Positions 24,631 to 36,649 are shown, counted from the stretch's first letter. The stretch is DNA of 64,000 nt from Chlorops oryzae (GCA_020466095.1 CM035807.1:80695166-80759165), one strand, 5' to 3'. Notes: generated from the sequence alone by a model not told the origin. Made by a program: numbers and translations.

Positions 24631-25890
24631 GCTCTCAGCTCTATGAAGCCAATAAATAAGACAAACTTACACACCTTCTTGCTTCATCCCGTCGTTAAAA
24701 AACTTCAGAAATTCTGCAAGTCTTATGTGTCTTATGTGCTTCAAAATGTTCAAAATTCTTGCTAAAAAGATTAATATATGTAAGTATGTTTGCGCTTAAG
24801 AAATTTTTAAAAGCGAATCAACAGATTCCTAATTTTTTTGAATTTTTAGTCCCGAACGCTGGTTGTTTTCGGCAAAAAGGAAGATGTTTTAGAAGTTCAG
24901 ACGTTAAAAGAAACCAATTCTTGTATGCATACGAATACAATTTATTCTTTATAAATGATTGCCGCTATTGTGTATTGAGTGTCGTTCGAACTCGACTATG
25001 TTTCAAACAGTTTATCCAAAATGTGTAGGCGCGTTAGCATTCGAGTTGATACAAACTAAAAAAAAAAAAAAAACAAGTCACAATCAAGTCTCAAGCACGT
25101 TTCGTCATAAAAATACAAATGAATCACTTTTTTCTTTTTGTTATTTTCTTTCATTCATTCGATTTGTAGAAACTCGCTTTTATTGCTCAGCGCTCGAAGA
25201 ACTCACTTGGTTTTTGCTCATTAAAATACAAAAGCAATAAGCACAAAAGGAAGAGCGAATTAATAGCAATGGAGTTGGCTTTTAATGTTACTGCAAGCAA
25301 ATTTTTTGTTTTGGTGTCAGCGAATTACTTTGGAAAATATCACGATCTAGTGGACGAGGTAGAGGTGGAAGGTGAGGGTCAGAGAGAGAGGGAGATTCAA
25401 TAAAATCCGAATATACGCACGTCTAACGAAGCCATAATTATTTAACGATATCGGAGTTACATAGCTCAAGTATGTTATTGCCAGTCCAGGCGGTTGTTGT
25501 TGGCAACAAGTTCTTCAATTCTATTTGATTGAAGGTGCTTAAAGGCAAATTGCTGGGCTTAAGTTGGAAACGTTTTAAATCGAAATTTTAATCTCCAATT
25601 CGAATCGATTAATAGCTTATTAGGATAGTCGGTTTTAAATTCCAGAAATAATTCAAACTAAGTGAATATTTAAAATAATGATTGCTGAAATTTTGATAAT
25701 TTCCTTGAAGTGTATGCTCAGTTAGGACTCCTATGCTTTGACTGAGCGGGATTTAAGATTACATACTTTAAAATGCTTCTACTATTTTTGGGCAATATTT
25801 TCAAATCAGCTCTATCAATCTCACTCAAATCGAAATTTCTTCTTCTTTAATGACAGAACGTTTTTTTTTATTAATTTTAGTCCCAAACAC

Positions 25891-25985
25891 GTCGGCCTCT
25901 GTGCCGTAGTTGGCTGAGATGCCAATTTACGAAGCGAGTGGCCCTGGGTTCGACTCCCAGCTGAGATCGTGGATGTTGTTTAATG
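25891..25985 (+). mobile_element. tRNA-derived SINE head, 3'-truncated
   Basis: Begins GTCGGCCTCTGTGCCGTAG and shares GAGATGCCAATTTACGAAGC with the other copies. The T-arm CTGGG TTCGACT CCCAG is perfect. The LINE-like tail is missing; a CT-rich tract begins shortly after. Confidence 0.75.
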
Positions 25986-26097
25986 CCTCCTTCACGACTC
26001 TCTCTCGCCGTACTCATATTTTACACTCTTCTTTACTCATTTAAATTTTCGCTCCCTGTCTCGAACCCTCCTTTTTTGTCTTTAGTTTGCATCACCC

Positions 26098-26750
26098 TTT
26101 CCTCTCTCTCTCTCTCTCTCTCTCTATTCCTCTCTTTTTCTCTCTCCTTCTCCTTCTTTCTCCCTTCTCCCTCTCTCCTTCTCTCTCTCCTTTTCTCTCT
26201 CCCTCTCTCCTTCTCTCTCTCCTTCTTCTCTCTCCTTCTCTCTCTCCTTCTCTCTCTCCTTCTCTCTCTCCTTCTCTCTCTCCTTCTCTCTCTCTTCTCT
26301 CTCTCCTTCTCTCTCTCCTTCTCTCTCTCCTTCTCTCTCTTCCTTCTCTCTCTCCTTCTCTCTCTCCTTCTCTCTCTCCTTCTCCATCTCCTTCTCTTCT
26401 CTCTCTCCTTCTCCTCTCCTTCTCTCTCCTTCTCCTCTCCTTCTCCTTCTCCTCTCCTCTCCTCTCCATCTCCTTCTCCATCTCCTTCTCCATCTCCTTC
26501 TTCCACTACTTTTCCTTCTCCTTCTCCCTATCCTTATCCATCTCCTTCTCCATCTCCTTCTCCTCTCCTTCTCACTCTTTCTCTCTCCTTCTCCCTATCC
26601 TTATCCATATCCTTCTCCTACTCCTTCTCCCTCTCCTTCTCTCTCTTTCTCTCTCCTTCTCTCTCCTTCTCCTCTCTCTCTTTCCCTCTTCTCTTTCCCT
26701 CTCCTTCTCTCTCTCTCACTCTCTTTTTCCTTTTCTCACTCTCTCTCCCC
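26098..26750 (+). repeat. 650-bp CT/CTT tract
   Basis: A 12-bp unit TCTCTCTCCTTC repeats from about 26200 to 26380. TCCTTCTCCATC and mixed units follow. It lies about 550 bases upstream of the nested gene at 27299. Confidence 0.97.
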
Positions 26751-27298
26751 AATATCATTTTCTTGTCTTATTCATTCATGACACCCACCTCAAACCGAAA
26801 AACGACACATCAATTTGCCTTCATTAATTTCTTCAAAGCGAGTTGTTTACTCATTCAAGCCGCATGCATTTGAAGATAACTTTAGAATATATAAAGCGAA
26901 GAGTCATATAAGAAAATGAAAAACAAAATGAATTAAAAAACCCAAAGCCATAACAAAACTCGCAAAAACCACAACAACTGGGTAGCAAACATAAAGCGGT
27001 CGCAAAATTATATGGCAGAGAAAAAAACTTGGAAAAAAGAAATAATACACTTTTATTTTTGAACTGCTGATGACGAAGACAGCAGTTCTATATTCACGTT
27101 GGCGGCTTACAGAGTCAGAAATTCTGAATTCCAAAACGAATTAGCGCCCAGTCGCAAACCAACGCTCAAAGCAACGCGATATCGCAACAAAAGTGAATCG
27201 AAGCTCTCGGCAAAAAGTTCTAGTCCGTTTGCAGGAAAGAAAAACAATTTCCTTTTTTTCGCCTCTCACTCTCGCACTCTCGAAATAAAGTAATCAAA

Positions 27299-27688
27299 AT
27301 GTCCGCAGCAGTAGCCAGTATGCCGAGCGGAGAGAAAATCTACATTTCAACAGCAACTCTTCATTTGAAGGTAAACACAAAGGATTACGTCTGGCAAACG
27401 GAAGTGTTGACACCGCCACCAACGCCGGCAGCGCTAGAAACGGATGTAATCGCAGAGCGTGTTAATCAGAGCAACACAGCCGCAGCCGCAGCCACAGCCG
27501 CAGCCGCGACCATTGCTGCTGCAACGGCAAGTGCTGCCGCAGTGGGTGCAAAGCACTCCTCTATCAAGAAGCCTGCGCCGAAGCCCATGCCCATCCCCAT
27601 ACGCAAGGCAGTCTCAAATTTCATGGAGGCCGAACGTTATCACACCGAGAATATTGAGAACATGAATCAATTTGTCAGCAAAATATAA
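27299..27688 (+). CDS. 129-residue Ala/Pro-rich protein, unrecognised, nested in the Nckx30C intron
   Basis: Uninterrupted 129-codon frame with a good fly start context (ATCAAAATG) and an AATAAA signal at 27899-27904. A TATA-like TCTATATTC lies near 27086. Seen: an ordinary N-terminus with an LHLKVNTKDYVWQTEV segment (21-36), a TPPPTPAA segment (38-45), an Ala-rich tract (about 61-84), a KPAPKPMPIPIRK proline/basic segment (91-103), and a C-terminus rich in Glu and Asn (109-126). No signal peptide or membrane helix. The GCAGCC-rich stretch is far more GC-rich than the surroundings, as expected for coding DNA. Another frame stays open for about 70 codons from 27672, over the stop, but I see no need for a frameshift. 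Function unknown. The dense CT tract ending near 26750 could supply GAGA-factor sites for its promoter; that is inference. Confidence 0.65.
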   Translation: MSAAVASMPSGEKIYISTATLHLKVNTKDYVWQTEVLTPPPTPAALETDVIAERVNQSNTAAAAATAAAATIAAATASAAAVGAKHSSIKKPAPKPMPIPIRKAVSNFMEAERYHTENIENMNQFVSKI

Positions 27689-27898
27689 ACTAGCCGAGCG
27701 CTATTTACGTTCTAGCCGAACTTGTTTATCTGGAGTCTCGAAAGATTGTGATTGCAATTGTGTCATACCGACCGACCATGTGTCATCATTTGTTATAAAG
27801 AATTTTATTTATTCATCGAAATTTTTTACCTTACGCCGAGTATTAAGAATTATGTGGAAATTTCTCAGTTTTAACACATGATCGAAATGATTGGGAAA

Positions 27899-27904
27899 AA
27901 TAAA
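27899..27904 (+). terminator. polyadenylation signal AATAAA for the gene at 27299
   Basis: First AATAAA after the stop, about 210 bases downstream. Confidence 0.5.
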
Positions 27905-28038
27905 AATATAAAATAAAAGATATAAAAAATAATCTAAAAAAGTAAAAATTTATTTCTTCTTCTTCAAAAAAAAAATATATAAAAATAAATAAATAAATAA
28001 AAAATTATAAAAAAATAAAATAAAATGTTTCAAGTTAA

Positions 28039-28182
28039 GGGGCTCTCTCCAGCTCTGTGAGAAATGAAACAGAAATGAAAAACTTCATATGTATAAAAAA
28101 CGCTTCAGAAAATTTCTGATTCATTTCTGAAGCGTTTTTTTATATGAAGTTTTTCATTTCTGACAGAACTGGAGAGAGCCCC
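28039..28182. mobile_element. Harbinger/Tourist-like palindromic MITE
   Basis: 144 bp, nearly a perfect palindrome with ends GGGGCTCTCTCCAG. TAA flanks both sides (28036-28038 and 28183-28185), the usual PIF/Harbinger duplication (TWA). Located downstream of the gene at 27299, past its polyadenylation signal. Confidence 0.82.
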
Positions 28183-28930
28183 TAAAAAAGAAACTGTGTT
28201 GGAAAAGTTTAAAATATAAAGACTCCCAAAAGAATGGCATACCTACATATATTGATTGAATGAGTACATTTTGAAAAGAAATCACACTGCAAAACTGATC
28301 AACCCTCGTATTTAGAAAAATTTTACTTGAACTAAATTACTCAACAAACAGTAACATAAATAGCCTGATTTAAAGCTTCAAGCCCATATCGATGACGAAA
28401 TCCTGTGAAATAGTGGCTGCGCACCTGATTTGAAATCATAAAAGAAATTCCTGTCAACAAAGGACACACAATATTGAGCATAAACTTTCATTCTACAGCT
28501 GCAGTTTTAACGTTTGCAGAGGGTTTTGTTGTCTTTCGGCTGGTCTAGACAGGTTACACCATGACGTAGGCGGCCGTTAAAGTGAGTGAATGAAGGGCGC
28601 GATAAAATAAATCGCTGCTAATTCATTCAACGTATGAGCAAAGCAAGAAGCACTCTGTGTGGTTTGCTTTATGATTGTCAACAAATTTGAGGACGGCTTA
28701 AGTTTATTAAGTTGTGTGAGATTAAAACAGAAAGTCATTGGAGCAGACCTCAAATATTTGAGAAATATTGAGACCAAAACTGGTTTATTTATTTACGCGT
28801 TGAAGTAAAAAAAACAGTTTTAAGATCAATGAAAAAATTGTTTCTATACCAAGGAATTCGATGAATTTCGTAATTTAGAAAAATTATCGTACAAAAGACT
28901 AAATAGTTAGTCATGACTTAACTTAAAGCA

Positions 28931-29125
28931 GACGGTCTCTGTTGGTTGAGTTGGTTAAGTTGGTTGAGATACCAACTTACGAAGCGAGGGGATCTGGGTT
29001 CAACTCCCAGCTTAGGTTGTGGATGTTTGTGTCATCTTTTTAGTTTTTTTTTCTTTGGTTTCTCATCATTCACGGTATCACAACGGGTCCACCCTTAATG
29101 GTGGCAGCCATCCTAACCTTACCTT
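28931..29125 (+). mobile_element. tRNA-derived SINE with 15-bp target-site duplication
   Basis: 195 bp. The tRNA-like head has an A-box-like segment near 28945-28965 and a T-arm CTGGG TTCAACT CCCAG (B box) near 29000. A T-rich linker follows, then a tail with TCACAACGGG ... GGCAGCC ... CCTTACCTTA. The 15-bp direct repeat ACTTAACTTAAAGCA at 28916-28930 and 29126-29140 shows retrotransposition. Its 3' tail resembles the 3' end of the LINE at 34081-34444. Confidence 0.85.
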
Positions 29126-29399
29126 ACTTAACTTAAAGCAATTAAACGTCAAGAGTCATCTCATTCGAAATGTTTTGATCAATTTTTTTTCTCTTCGAAA
29201 TTTAAATTTTAAAAAGGAAAAAAGTCTTTAAGATGCCCCAATAGAACAAAGTACAACATATTTACACCATATTCACGTGATTTCATACAACAAGAAACGC
29301 TGCAGGCACGCGTTTCTTATGATAGACAGAATCTACACAGTTCTATAGAAACTAATAATTTCATTATAATCTCTCATGTTTCAGTCATATTAACAAAAT

Positions 29400-29585
29400 G
29401 GCAATATATCATCGTATGGTGGAATATTCACCTAAAATTTATATCATATTGCGATATTGTAGCAATGTGAAATATTCCCCTCATATTTAAATCCCGATAT
29501 GATGCCTAGCAATGCCTGCATATTCGCCTCAAATTCACATCATATTGTGATATCATAGCATGTTGGAATATTCCCCCATTTTCAA
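29400..29585 (+). repeat. degenerate repeats of about 60 bp with GGAATATTC
   Basis: Three to four units containing ATATCATATTGCGATATT and GGAATATTCACC variants. Related short pieces recur at 30468-30560 and 30765-30850. Confidence 0.55.
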
Positions 29586-29825
29586 AATTTTAAAAACAAA
29601 AAACCTAAAATATTTAGTTTTTATTTTTATATTATGTATTCATGCGCTATGGTTGAAAGTTAAAATATTTGTAATGGCAATGTTTGAACTTGTTACGATT
29701 ATATTGCTATAAAAAGTAACTACTAATTATACTGTGCTAGTAGAAAATAAGATAAGACCGGAGCGTATTTTAGCAACACTCTATCAGGCTATGAAGTTCA
29801 AGGATATTGTAGGAAGTGCTATAGA

Positions 29826-29920
29826 TAGGTGGTAGGTAGGTGGTAGGTAGAGGTTGGAGTGGTTGTAGCTCAGGCCTATTTATCGACCTATTGTTTGTGA
29901 TACACACCACAAGGAGTTTT
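29826..29920 (-). mobile_element. LINE/SINE 3'-tail fragment
   Basis: GGTAGGTGGTAGGTAGAGG followed by GTTGTAGCTCAGGCC and a CACCACAAGG end. This mirrors the plus-strand view of the LINE tail at 34081. Fragment only. Confidence 0.45.
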
Positions 29921-29974
29921 TTCTTGTGTTTGTATAAGCGCATGCCTTTTAATCTAGTGTACCTTTAACATACA

Positions 29975-30070
29975 GTTTATGAAAAACGTTTCGCTGTGCT
30001 GGGAATCGAACCTCGGACTCTGGCATCGAGAGCATAGCACGCATCCCCTACACTATCCCCGAGAAACAAA
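29975..30070 (-). mobile_element. tRNA-like SINE head, different family
   Basis: On the minus strand an A-box-like GGGGATAGTGTAGGGG and a B-box GAGGTTCGATTCCC are spaced as in tRNAs, but the T-stem pairs poorly. Probably tRNA-derived, not a functional tRNA. A hAT-like MITE lies immediately to its right. Confidence 0.5.
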
Positions 30071-30080
30071 AACTGCTATG

Positions 30081-30310
30081 CAAGGCGTATTTAACAAGGT
30101 GGTGGCAGTAGGAACTGCGCTTCTTCTTCCCTTTTTTCAACTCGGAACTGTCAAAATTTTGTATTGAATTTCGTACGCTTACAGTTTTCAACGAAATTAA
30201 AAATGTTTATATTGGAACAAAATTCAAACAAGCGTGAACTGAATTTGACATTTCCGAGTTTTTTTACATTGTTGTTGTACTACTGCCACCACCTTGTTAA
30301 ATACGCCTTG
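30081..30310. mobile_element. hAT-like MITE, 30-bp perfect terminal repeats
   Basis: 230 bp with ends CAAGGCGTATTTAACAAGGT, inverted over 30 bases without mismatch. A perfect 8-bp duplication CTGCTATG lies at 30073-30080 and 30311-30318. The TSD length points to the hAT superfamily. Confidence 0.88.
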
Positions 30311-30318
30311 CTGCTATG

Positions 30319-33300
30319 CTTGTGAGTTTATAAATGACAGATACATGAAAATGAATTCAAAAACATCAAGTCAGTTTGATGTAGTTTTGAAATAATATTT
30401 TGAGGAATACAACTGTCATCAAATTGTTGATCATATGGAGACATTTATTGAACTCATTTTTTCTTCATATACACGGCATGTTGTGATATCATTTCTTGAA
30501 GAAATATTCGCTACAATTTCAAATCCGAACATAATTTCTTTCTAGGATTGCAATTTCGACTCATGAAAATTAGTCAACTCGATATATTTTTGAACTCATA
30601 TAATGCAACAAATTATTTTTATCAAACATTCTTCATTTTGCGGTAGTGTCTTGAGTTCATTGTATGATGGCATGCCTGTATATTTATGTCTACTCATAAC
30701 TTGATCAAAATAGAGTCGGTTCATGTTTTCATTTAAATACGCACAATTTATTAATAATTGATATCATGATAGTACAGCAACGTATGCTATAAAAATTTCT
30801 TCATTTTGCGGGAATATCCTGATATCATGTTATGAATATCACAATGTTCATTGGGGTGTCTTAAATTAGTTGCGCTCTGTCGAAAACTTTTTCTCTTATC
30901 TTGATTTCATCCTTTTTGCTTAGCTTTTAAAAATCCCTTACATTGAACAAATACTAACAAACTATCTTAAAGTCCAAAATTACGTATTTTTTTGCGTCTA
31001 TTTTTACAACAGTTATTTTTCCTGAAAATTTGTATAAGTCTCAAAAGACATTTGAAATATGAAAAGGACAAAATTTTCAATTTTTCAGTAAAGCATGAGA
31101 GAAAATGCCATGCCTGAAGTAATTAAGTCTTTTGACTAAAAACTAAAAGAGGAGAGATGATGACGCATAAAAGCATACAGGGCAAGCCAAGCAAAACTGT
31201 CACAAAGCATTTTAAGAGGAAAACACTCAGAGTTAATTTAAAGTCAGTTTGTACTAAACAGTGATTCTTAAGAAATATTTCAATGCCATAGATTTCCAGG
31301 AAGCATGTCTCTTGACAACGTTGGAGAAATTTAAATATTTTTAAGGGTGGGAGGATCTTTTCGTATTCAAAGTGGATTCTTTGTGTTGTTTATATGATAA
31401 GTCAGTGATGTCCAATATGACGATAGGCTATTTGAGTAGATACTTTCAAAAATTTTTTACTGTGAACCATTAAAATTGAAAAGCTCCAAATCTTGGCTTT
31501 CATGGAATTTGAATTTGAGCAACCATCAGGATATATCTTTCCTCCTCAACTTCCACCCGTAGAGAATGTCCTTGCTGCTTGCCTACTCATCACGTCAAAT
31601 TTCATAAATTGCAGCAGCAATCAAGAAAGAATACAACTCTCATAATTAATTGCAATTGACTTTCAAACACTCAATCTCGCGCTTACACGTGCAAATGCCA
31701 ATAAGCACATCGTTTATTCATTTTATCATATTATGAAGAAGGAGAAGATGGCAAAAAGGACCTCCGCGTAATTCTATGTGCTGGAAGTTCGAATGAAAAT
31801 TGTCAAGCAGAAATTGGATACAAATTGCTTATTAGTTTAAATTGTGTTTCTGTCAACTTTCTAGAGAAATCGTCATTAAGAGTTGTTATTTGAAAACTTT
31901 TTTCCTGGAATTAATAATTTCCTTTTTCATACGTATTCTTATCCTCGCTGCCCACGCTGGCTGACGTTGTTTGGAAGCGTTACGAAACGATGCAATTGTA
32001 ATATTGTTTTCACATTGTCCGTGGGGTCGAAATGCTTTAGGTCGTCGGTGCCATCCAGTTTTTCACGCTCCCGTGTCCCGTCGTAATTTTTCTCACAATT
32101 TGCGTCATGGAACATTTTCGGGATAATTATTTATTCCACCTATATCTATGCTATGTAAATTTTAAACTCTTCGCACAATTGACGCCACGCTTCCGCGGAA
32201 GTCTTACATACGCAAATGAGACACTTACGAATGCAAATCAGAATCGAAGTAAAATTCAGAGTCAGAATCACAATCCATTCGTCGTCCATCGTATTTGAAC
32301 AACGCACAATTCGTTCGGGGTCACAAATCAGGATTTCGGTACTGTGAATTGCACCCACGATACGAACGAATGTTCACTTGAAATGCCACAGCCGGAAGTT
32401 CATTACGATATGTTCTACATGTGCGCATGCATTCGTGTAGGTTTCGGTTTAAACGTCAACGTGATAGCCGTTTTTCCTATGACATGCGCCCGAAAGTATG
32501 TGGACAAGTTTTAATTGCCGCAATTAAAGCCTATTCTTTCATTATTTTAAAGGAAAAATTCATTTTATTTGTTGTATTGAAGCTTAATTGCATTGAATGA
32601 ATAAAGCTCTTCAATTTTGCAGTCGTAAGCAACTATTACCAAATGTCAATCGTGACGTCAATACGTTTCAATTCTTATGAAGATTTATTTTTAACCTTTT
32701 ATGAACGAATTCGAAGGAATTTAACAAAATGGAAGCATACGCAACTCGATTGTGACATCATTTCACACACGTCATTTGTCCGTCATTCCTTCTTTCTCCG
32801 CCTTTCACTTTGATGGATTTGCGCCTCAAAGTTACTATAAATAATAATCAGAGCAACCATAAATCCTTAAACTGTGCCCTTACAGAAAATATGTCAATAT
32901 TTCAAGAGTAAATGTATTAATTTTTGCATAGTTTAAGGCGGAAAGAAAAATAAAAGAATCCCATTTAACAGTTGAAAGCGGTTCAAATTAAGAATGAAGA
33001 AAATTTCTAGCGATGAATTCTAATTTAAGGCACAGTATCAAACTTTTAAGTCATATTTTAGGCGCAAAAACTTTTATAAAAGTTTTGGAATAATTTATTG
33101 AACTCTGGATTTGAAAGAAATCTAAATTTTTTTTTTCCAAACTCATTTGGATTATTGTATTCGGAATTGCTATTCTTTTTTGCAAGGCAGAAAATCTAAA
33201 AAGATTAAAAATGAAATCTTCCATGAGAAGAAGGATGAGCCAGTTTGTACATATTTTTGCATTCCCCAAACTTTTGGATGTCATTTCACTTGGTCGTTCG

Positions 33301-33994
33301 TGCGCCTCGTTACACAAATTTACTAGGCCAAGAACACGCAGCAACTGGCGTTGACGTTCACGTTCACGTTCATGTTGCCCCTCTGGATATTGCCGTTGCT
33401 CTATCCGAACTGACGACGATAACTTGGCCATGTCGGGGGATTGCCGCCATTGCGTTAGGAATTCGGTGTGTGGCAGTAGGAAAAACAATTGGAAAAGCAC
33501 AGCACGAACGCTAGAAATTCATTTGGTAATCACTGACTGCAGAGGATGGAAGCAAAACGGCATAATGAAAATTAAAATATACTAAATCTAGCGTAATGGA
33601 TTAAAATCGCCGATGAGGAGCAGCCATCGCCCGACATTTTATAATAAACGTGAAGGTTATGCTTTATGAAAATGTCCTGCGACAGATGTTACATGCCATT
33701 TGGATTTGACGAAAAAGAATTTCCCATAAATTTTCTATTAATATTCAAATTGGAAGAATGGAAAGAGCGAAAATATTTTGTCAGAGGAATTTGGAAAGAG
33801 AAGATTTAAATGTGAAAGTTTCTCAACCGAAAATGCTAGATTATTATTTAAGAACAATTCAATCAATTCAATTTAATTAGGCTCAGCAAAAACAAAAACC
33901 ATTTTTCCAGTTAAAGTTCGCATAATCTTAAAACAAAATTTTTCTTATTTGTTAAGAAATTACTGGCCGGCCATTGTAAGCTACATATCGCTTT
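30319..33994. other. intronic DNA without recognised features
   Basis: Short frames at 31883-32298 and 33051-33514 lie on both strands. They lack start context, splice sites or family likeness. Nothing supported. Confidence 0.55.
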
Positions 33995-34875
33995 TTTTTA
34001 GAATTTCATCACATAAAAAAAGTTCAATTTCGTTTTTAAAACTCATGTTTTCAATGGTTAAACTGCAAATAAGGTAGGTAGGTAGGTAGGTTGCAGTGGC
34101 AGCTGTTGCTCACGTAGGCACTGTAGGTAGGCCCATTGTTATACCACAAGAATGACACGACTTACCCCTTGGTATTTAGTGAGGAAGCCAATTAGACCTC
34201 CGAATGAACCGAGCGATGTCTCCGACTCTGATTTCAGAGAGCCCGGTGAGGCTGGTGAAGAAGGAGTACCCTAATGAGGACAATCTACTTCTAGACAGGG
34301 CCGGGCATTGACACATGAGGTGAAGGATAGATTCTTCCTCCTCCTCTGATCGGCAGCTTCGGCAAAAATCATTGCATGGAACACCAAGTCTTGTTGCATG
34401 TCTGCCGAAAAGGCAGTGACCGGTGATTATTGAAACCGTTTGGTAAATAAGGTAGGTATAGCATATGTGCTACGGTTTTAAAGGAAATCGACTGCAGATT
34501 CGGAAAAAAATTAGAAAAGCATGTGCTAATAGGACCTTTTTCATATCAAACGGGCTCCAAAAGTAAAAAAATTTAGTTCTTTCAAAAGTTTTGACTTTGA
34601 GCGTTTATTTTTCCCTCAACGGCTCAAATTTTAACCAACAATTGAATTTTTCCTAAAAGCCCATATAATTGGCTTTCAAAACCAATTAGAGTTTATTTTC
34701 TACGATAAGCCGTTATCGTGGTAGAATTTTTTTTTCGACTTTCTGCTTAAAAATTTAAAGGCCCTATAACTCCTCAGGGGTGCATTTGCGGCCCCCCGTC
34801 CCTTACGATTTTTTGTTCGTCTTGACATCCTCTGTCATCCTGAGCCAGATGTACTATCTCTCGTGAATCACCCTG
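33995..34875. mobile_element. second, left-truncated copy of the 19244 MITE family, split by a LINE
   Basis: Shares the interior (TCAATGGTTAAACTGCAAATAAG, AGCATGTGCTAATAGGACC) and the right end (CTCCTCAGGGGTGCATTTG ... CACCCTG, then TA) with 19244-19870. The left terminal repeat is not recognisable. The LINE at 34081-34444 interrupts it. Confidence 0.78.
34081..34444 (-). mobile_element. 5'-truncated non-LTR retrotransposon (LINE) 3' end
   Basis: On the minus strand an open frame of about 88 codons ends at a TAA near 34175. It shows TGHCLFGRHATRLG, then a Cys/His cluster (CRSC ... HLMCQC) and an Arg-rich C-terminus. This is the usual end of LOA/I/R1-type retroelement proteins, downstream of RNase H. 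The 3' UTR ends in tandem CCTA/ACCT repeats. A 14-bp target-site duplication AAATAAGGTAGGTA flanks it (34067-34080 and 34445-34458), though its inner part overlaps the repeat tail. It is inserted inside a MITE (33995-34875). Subfamily assignment is from memory. Confidence 0.82.
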
Positions 34876-35043
34876 TATGTTCCTAGGATTTTCAAGCTGA
34901 GTTTTTAACGAGTTCAGTTCCTGAGGACGGTCAAAAAGTAAATTTTTTTAATCATATACTTTTTCCGGAAGTACATACTGGCTTGTGTGGACCGAATGGG
35001 TATCCCTGCCATTTAACTAAAAGCCCAAAAAACAAATATAGTA

Positions 35044-35090
35044 CAGAGCGGTTCGAATTATCGCAGGTTTGAATTAACGAGAGTCGACTG
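35044..35090. mobile_element. pogo-like mini-element or solo ends
   Basis: 47 bp between TA dinucleotides. The left side is CAGAGCGGTTCGAATTATCG and the right-side complement CAGTCGACTCTCGTTAATTC, the style of pogo/Tigger ends. No interior remains. Confidence 0.5.
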
Positions 35091-36649
35091 TATATGTTCC
35101 TAGTTAGAAAACCAAACTCCTTTGGACTAGATTTTTCTTTTCAGTTATTTTGTTGGTGCTCTGAGTAAAGACGATTCCCTACCCTCTGATGAAGTATCCC
35201 ATACATGACAAATCATCCCCCGCGTAACACAAGACCACATTTTTAATGAATTAGCCTCATTCAATAATCACAGGTATGAGCTCGAAAATATTAAGAAGGT
35301 AATTCTTTCATAATCGCTTAATATTTTCAAAAGCAGGTAGCTTCGAGAATTAACACGTTTATAGCAAAAAAATTTTTTAAAGTTAAACAGGTCGCGCCCA
35401 ATAATTTAGCGAAATTTATAGATTGTTTTGAGAAATTTCACCGCACACCAACAAATTTTTAAAAATATATCGAAGCCTGCCTTAAGTGCCTCTTCCACGG
35501 TACGACGAGAGGCTTCCCAGTAGTCAGTAGGTCGCCCCCGATATTTGTGACATGCCAAAGTGCCAGTCCTTGATGACTAGCCATTTCACCTACCACATGA
35601 ACCTGAAAGAGTAGATAGGCCTCAGCTCACATTTCCCTATTCGCTGCGTATGATTGTTTTTGCTGGTCAGCGGTTCGAGGCTCGGTGGAGGCGAGAAATT
35701 TTTTAGAGAAGTAAGATAAAAAAGATTTAAAATAAAAAATAGATAAACAAAAAAATATTATAATTAATAAAATAATAAATAAATTCAAAAAAAGTCAAAA
35801 CAAAAAATGCAATTTTTCTTTTTTCTCAGTCGCTGGTGCTAGGGCATTTTCCTGCCCCTTTTCGCTAGCGAAATGAATGGTTAAAGGTGGCGCATAAAAG
35901 GACGACCTGTCCCGGGCAATGAGATCATAATGTTAAATTCGCCAGCGTCTTGGATAGGAATGGGACCGATCCCCGACACCCAGTGACTAGTGAAATCGCT
36001 AGTGTTGTGGTGGCTCCGCTGACTACTGGGTTACGACAGTAAAACTGGGTTAGTGATATAAGAGTGTATGCATCACACGGACGAAGTCGAAAGACGCTGG
36101 CTTCGTAGACAAAATCATTTTGATCTTGCTTACGATATGTCCGGCTAGTTTGTATACTACATATATACATACATATTAGAGGGCTGCACAAATGCATTTG
36201 CTTTTCGATATTTTCAGTTACCTTTTTTTATAGTGCAACACAAATAATGAAGAAATCGCGATAAATACGCTCAAAAAAAATTTATAAATTACAAGAACAA
36301 ATACTACAAGGAATTGTTTTTGTCGAGTCAAATAGTATTTGTAATTACGCTCTGCGGGTACAGTTATAATTTGGGAACATCGTTACAAATGATTCTATCA
36401 CTTAAAAATCACTCTAAGTACTTATAGCATTAGAGTATTGAGTGAATCGCGCGTGATATGTAACTAAGTACGTTCGCTCACCAACATTGGTATGAAAAAA
36501 ATTTTATTTTTCATAAATAAGGCTTAAAATTAAAAATATAAATAAAATTTGATAGAATAACGAATTTGACATCCAAAATTTTACACATGACAGTGTCAAC
36601 GAGTTGGAGCGAAAAAGTCATGCCTGACTATCATTGCCATTTTGAACTC

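Noticed and set aside
25983..26873. A 296-codon Ser/Leu frame and Arg/Glu-rich frames on the other strand
   Set aside because: They overlap in all frames within a CT/CTT tract and are repeat artefacts.
27672..27881. Frameshifted extension of the 27299 gene
   Set aside because: Composition after the stop is not coding-like and no slippery site is evident.
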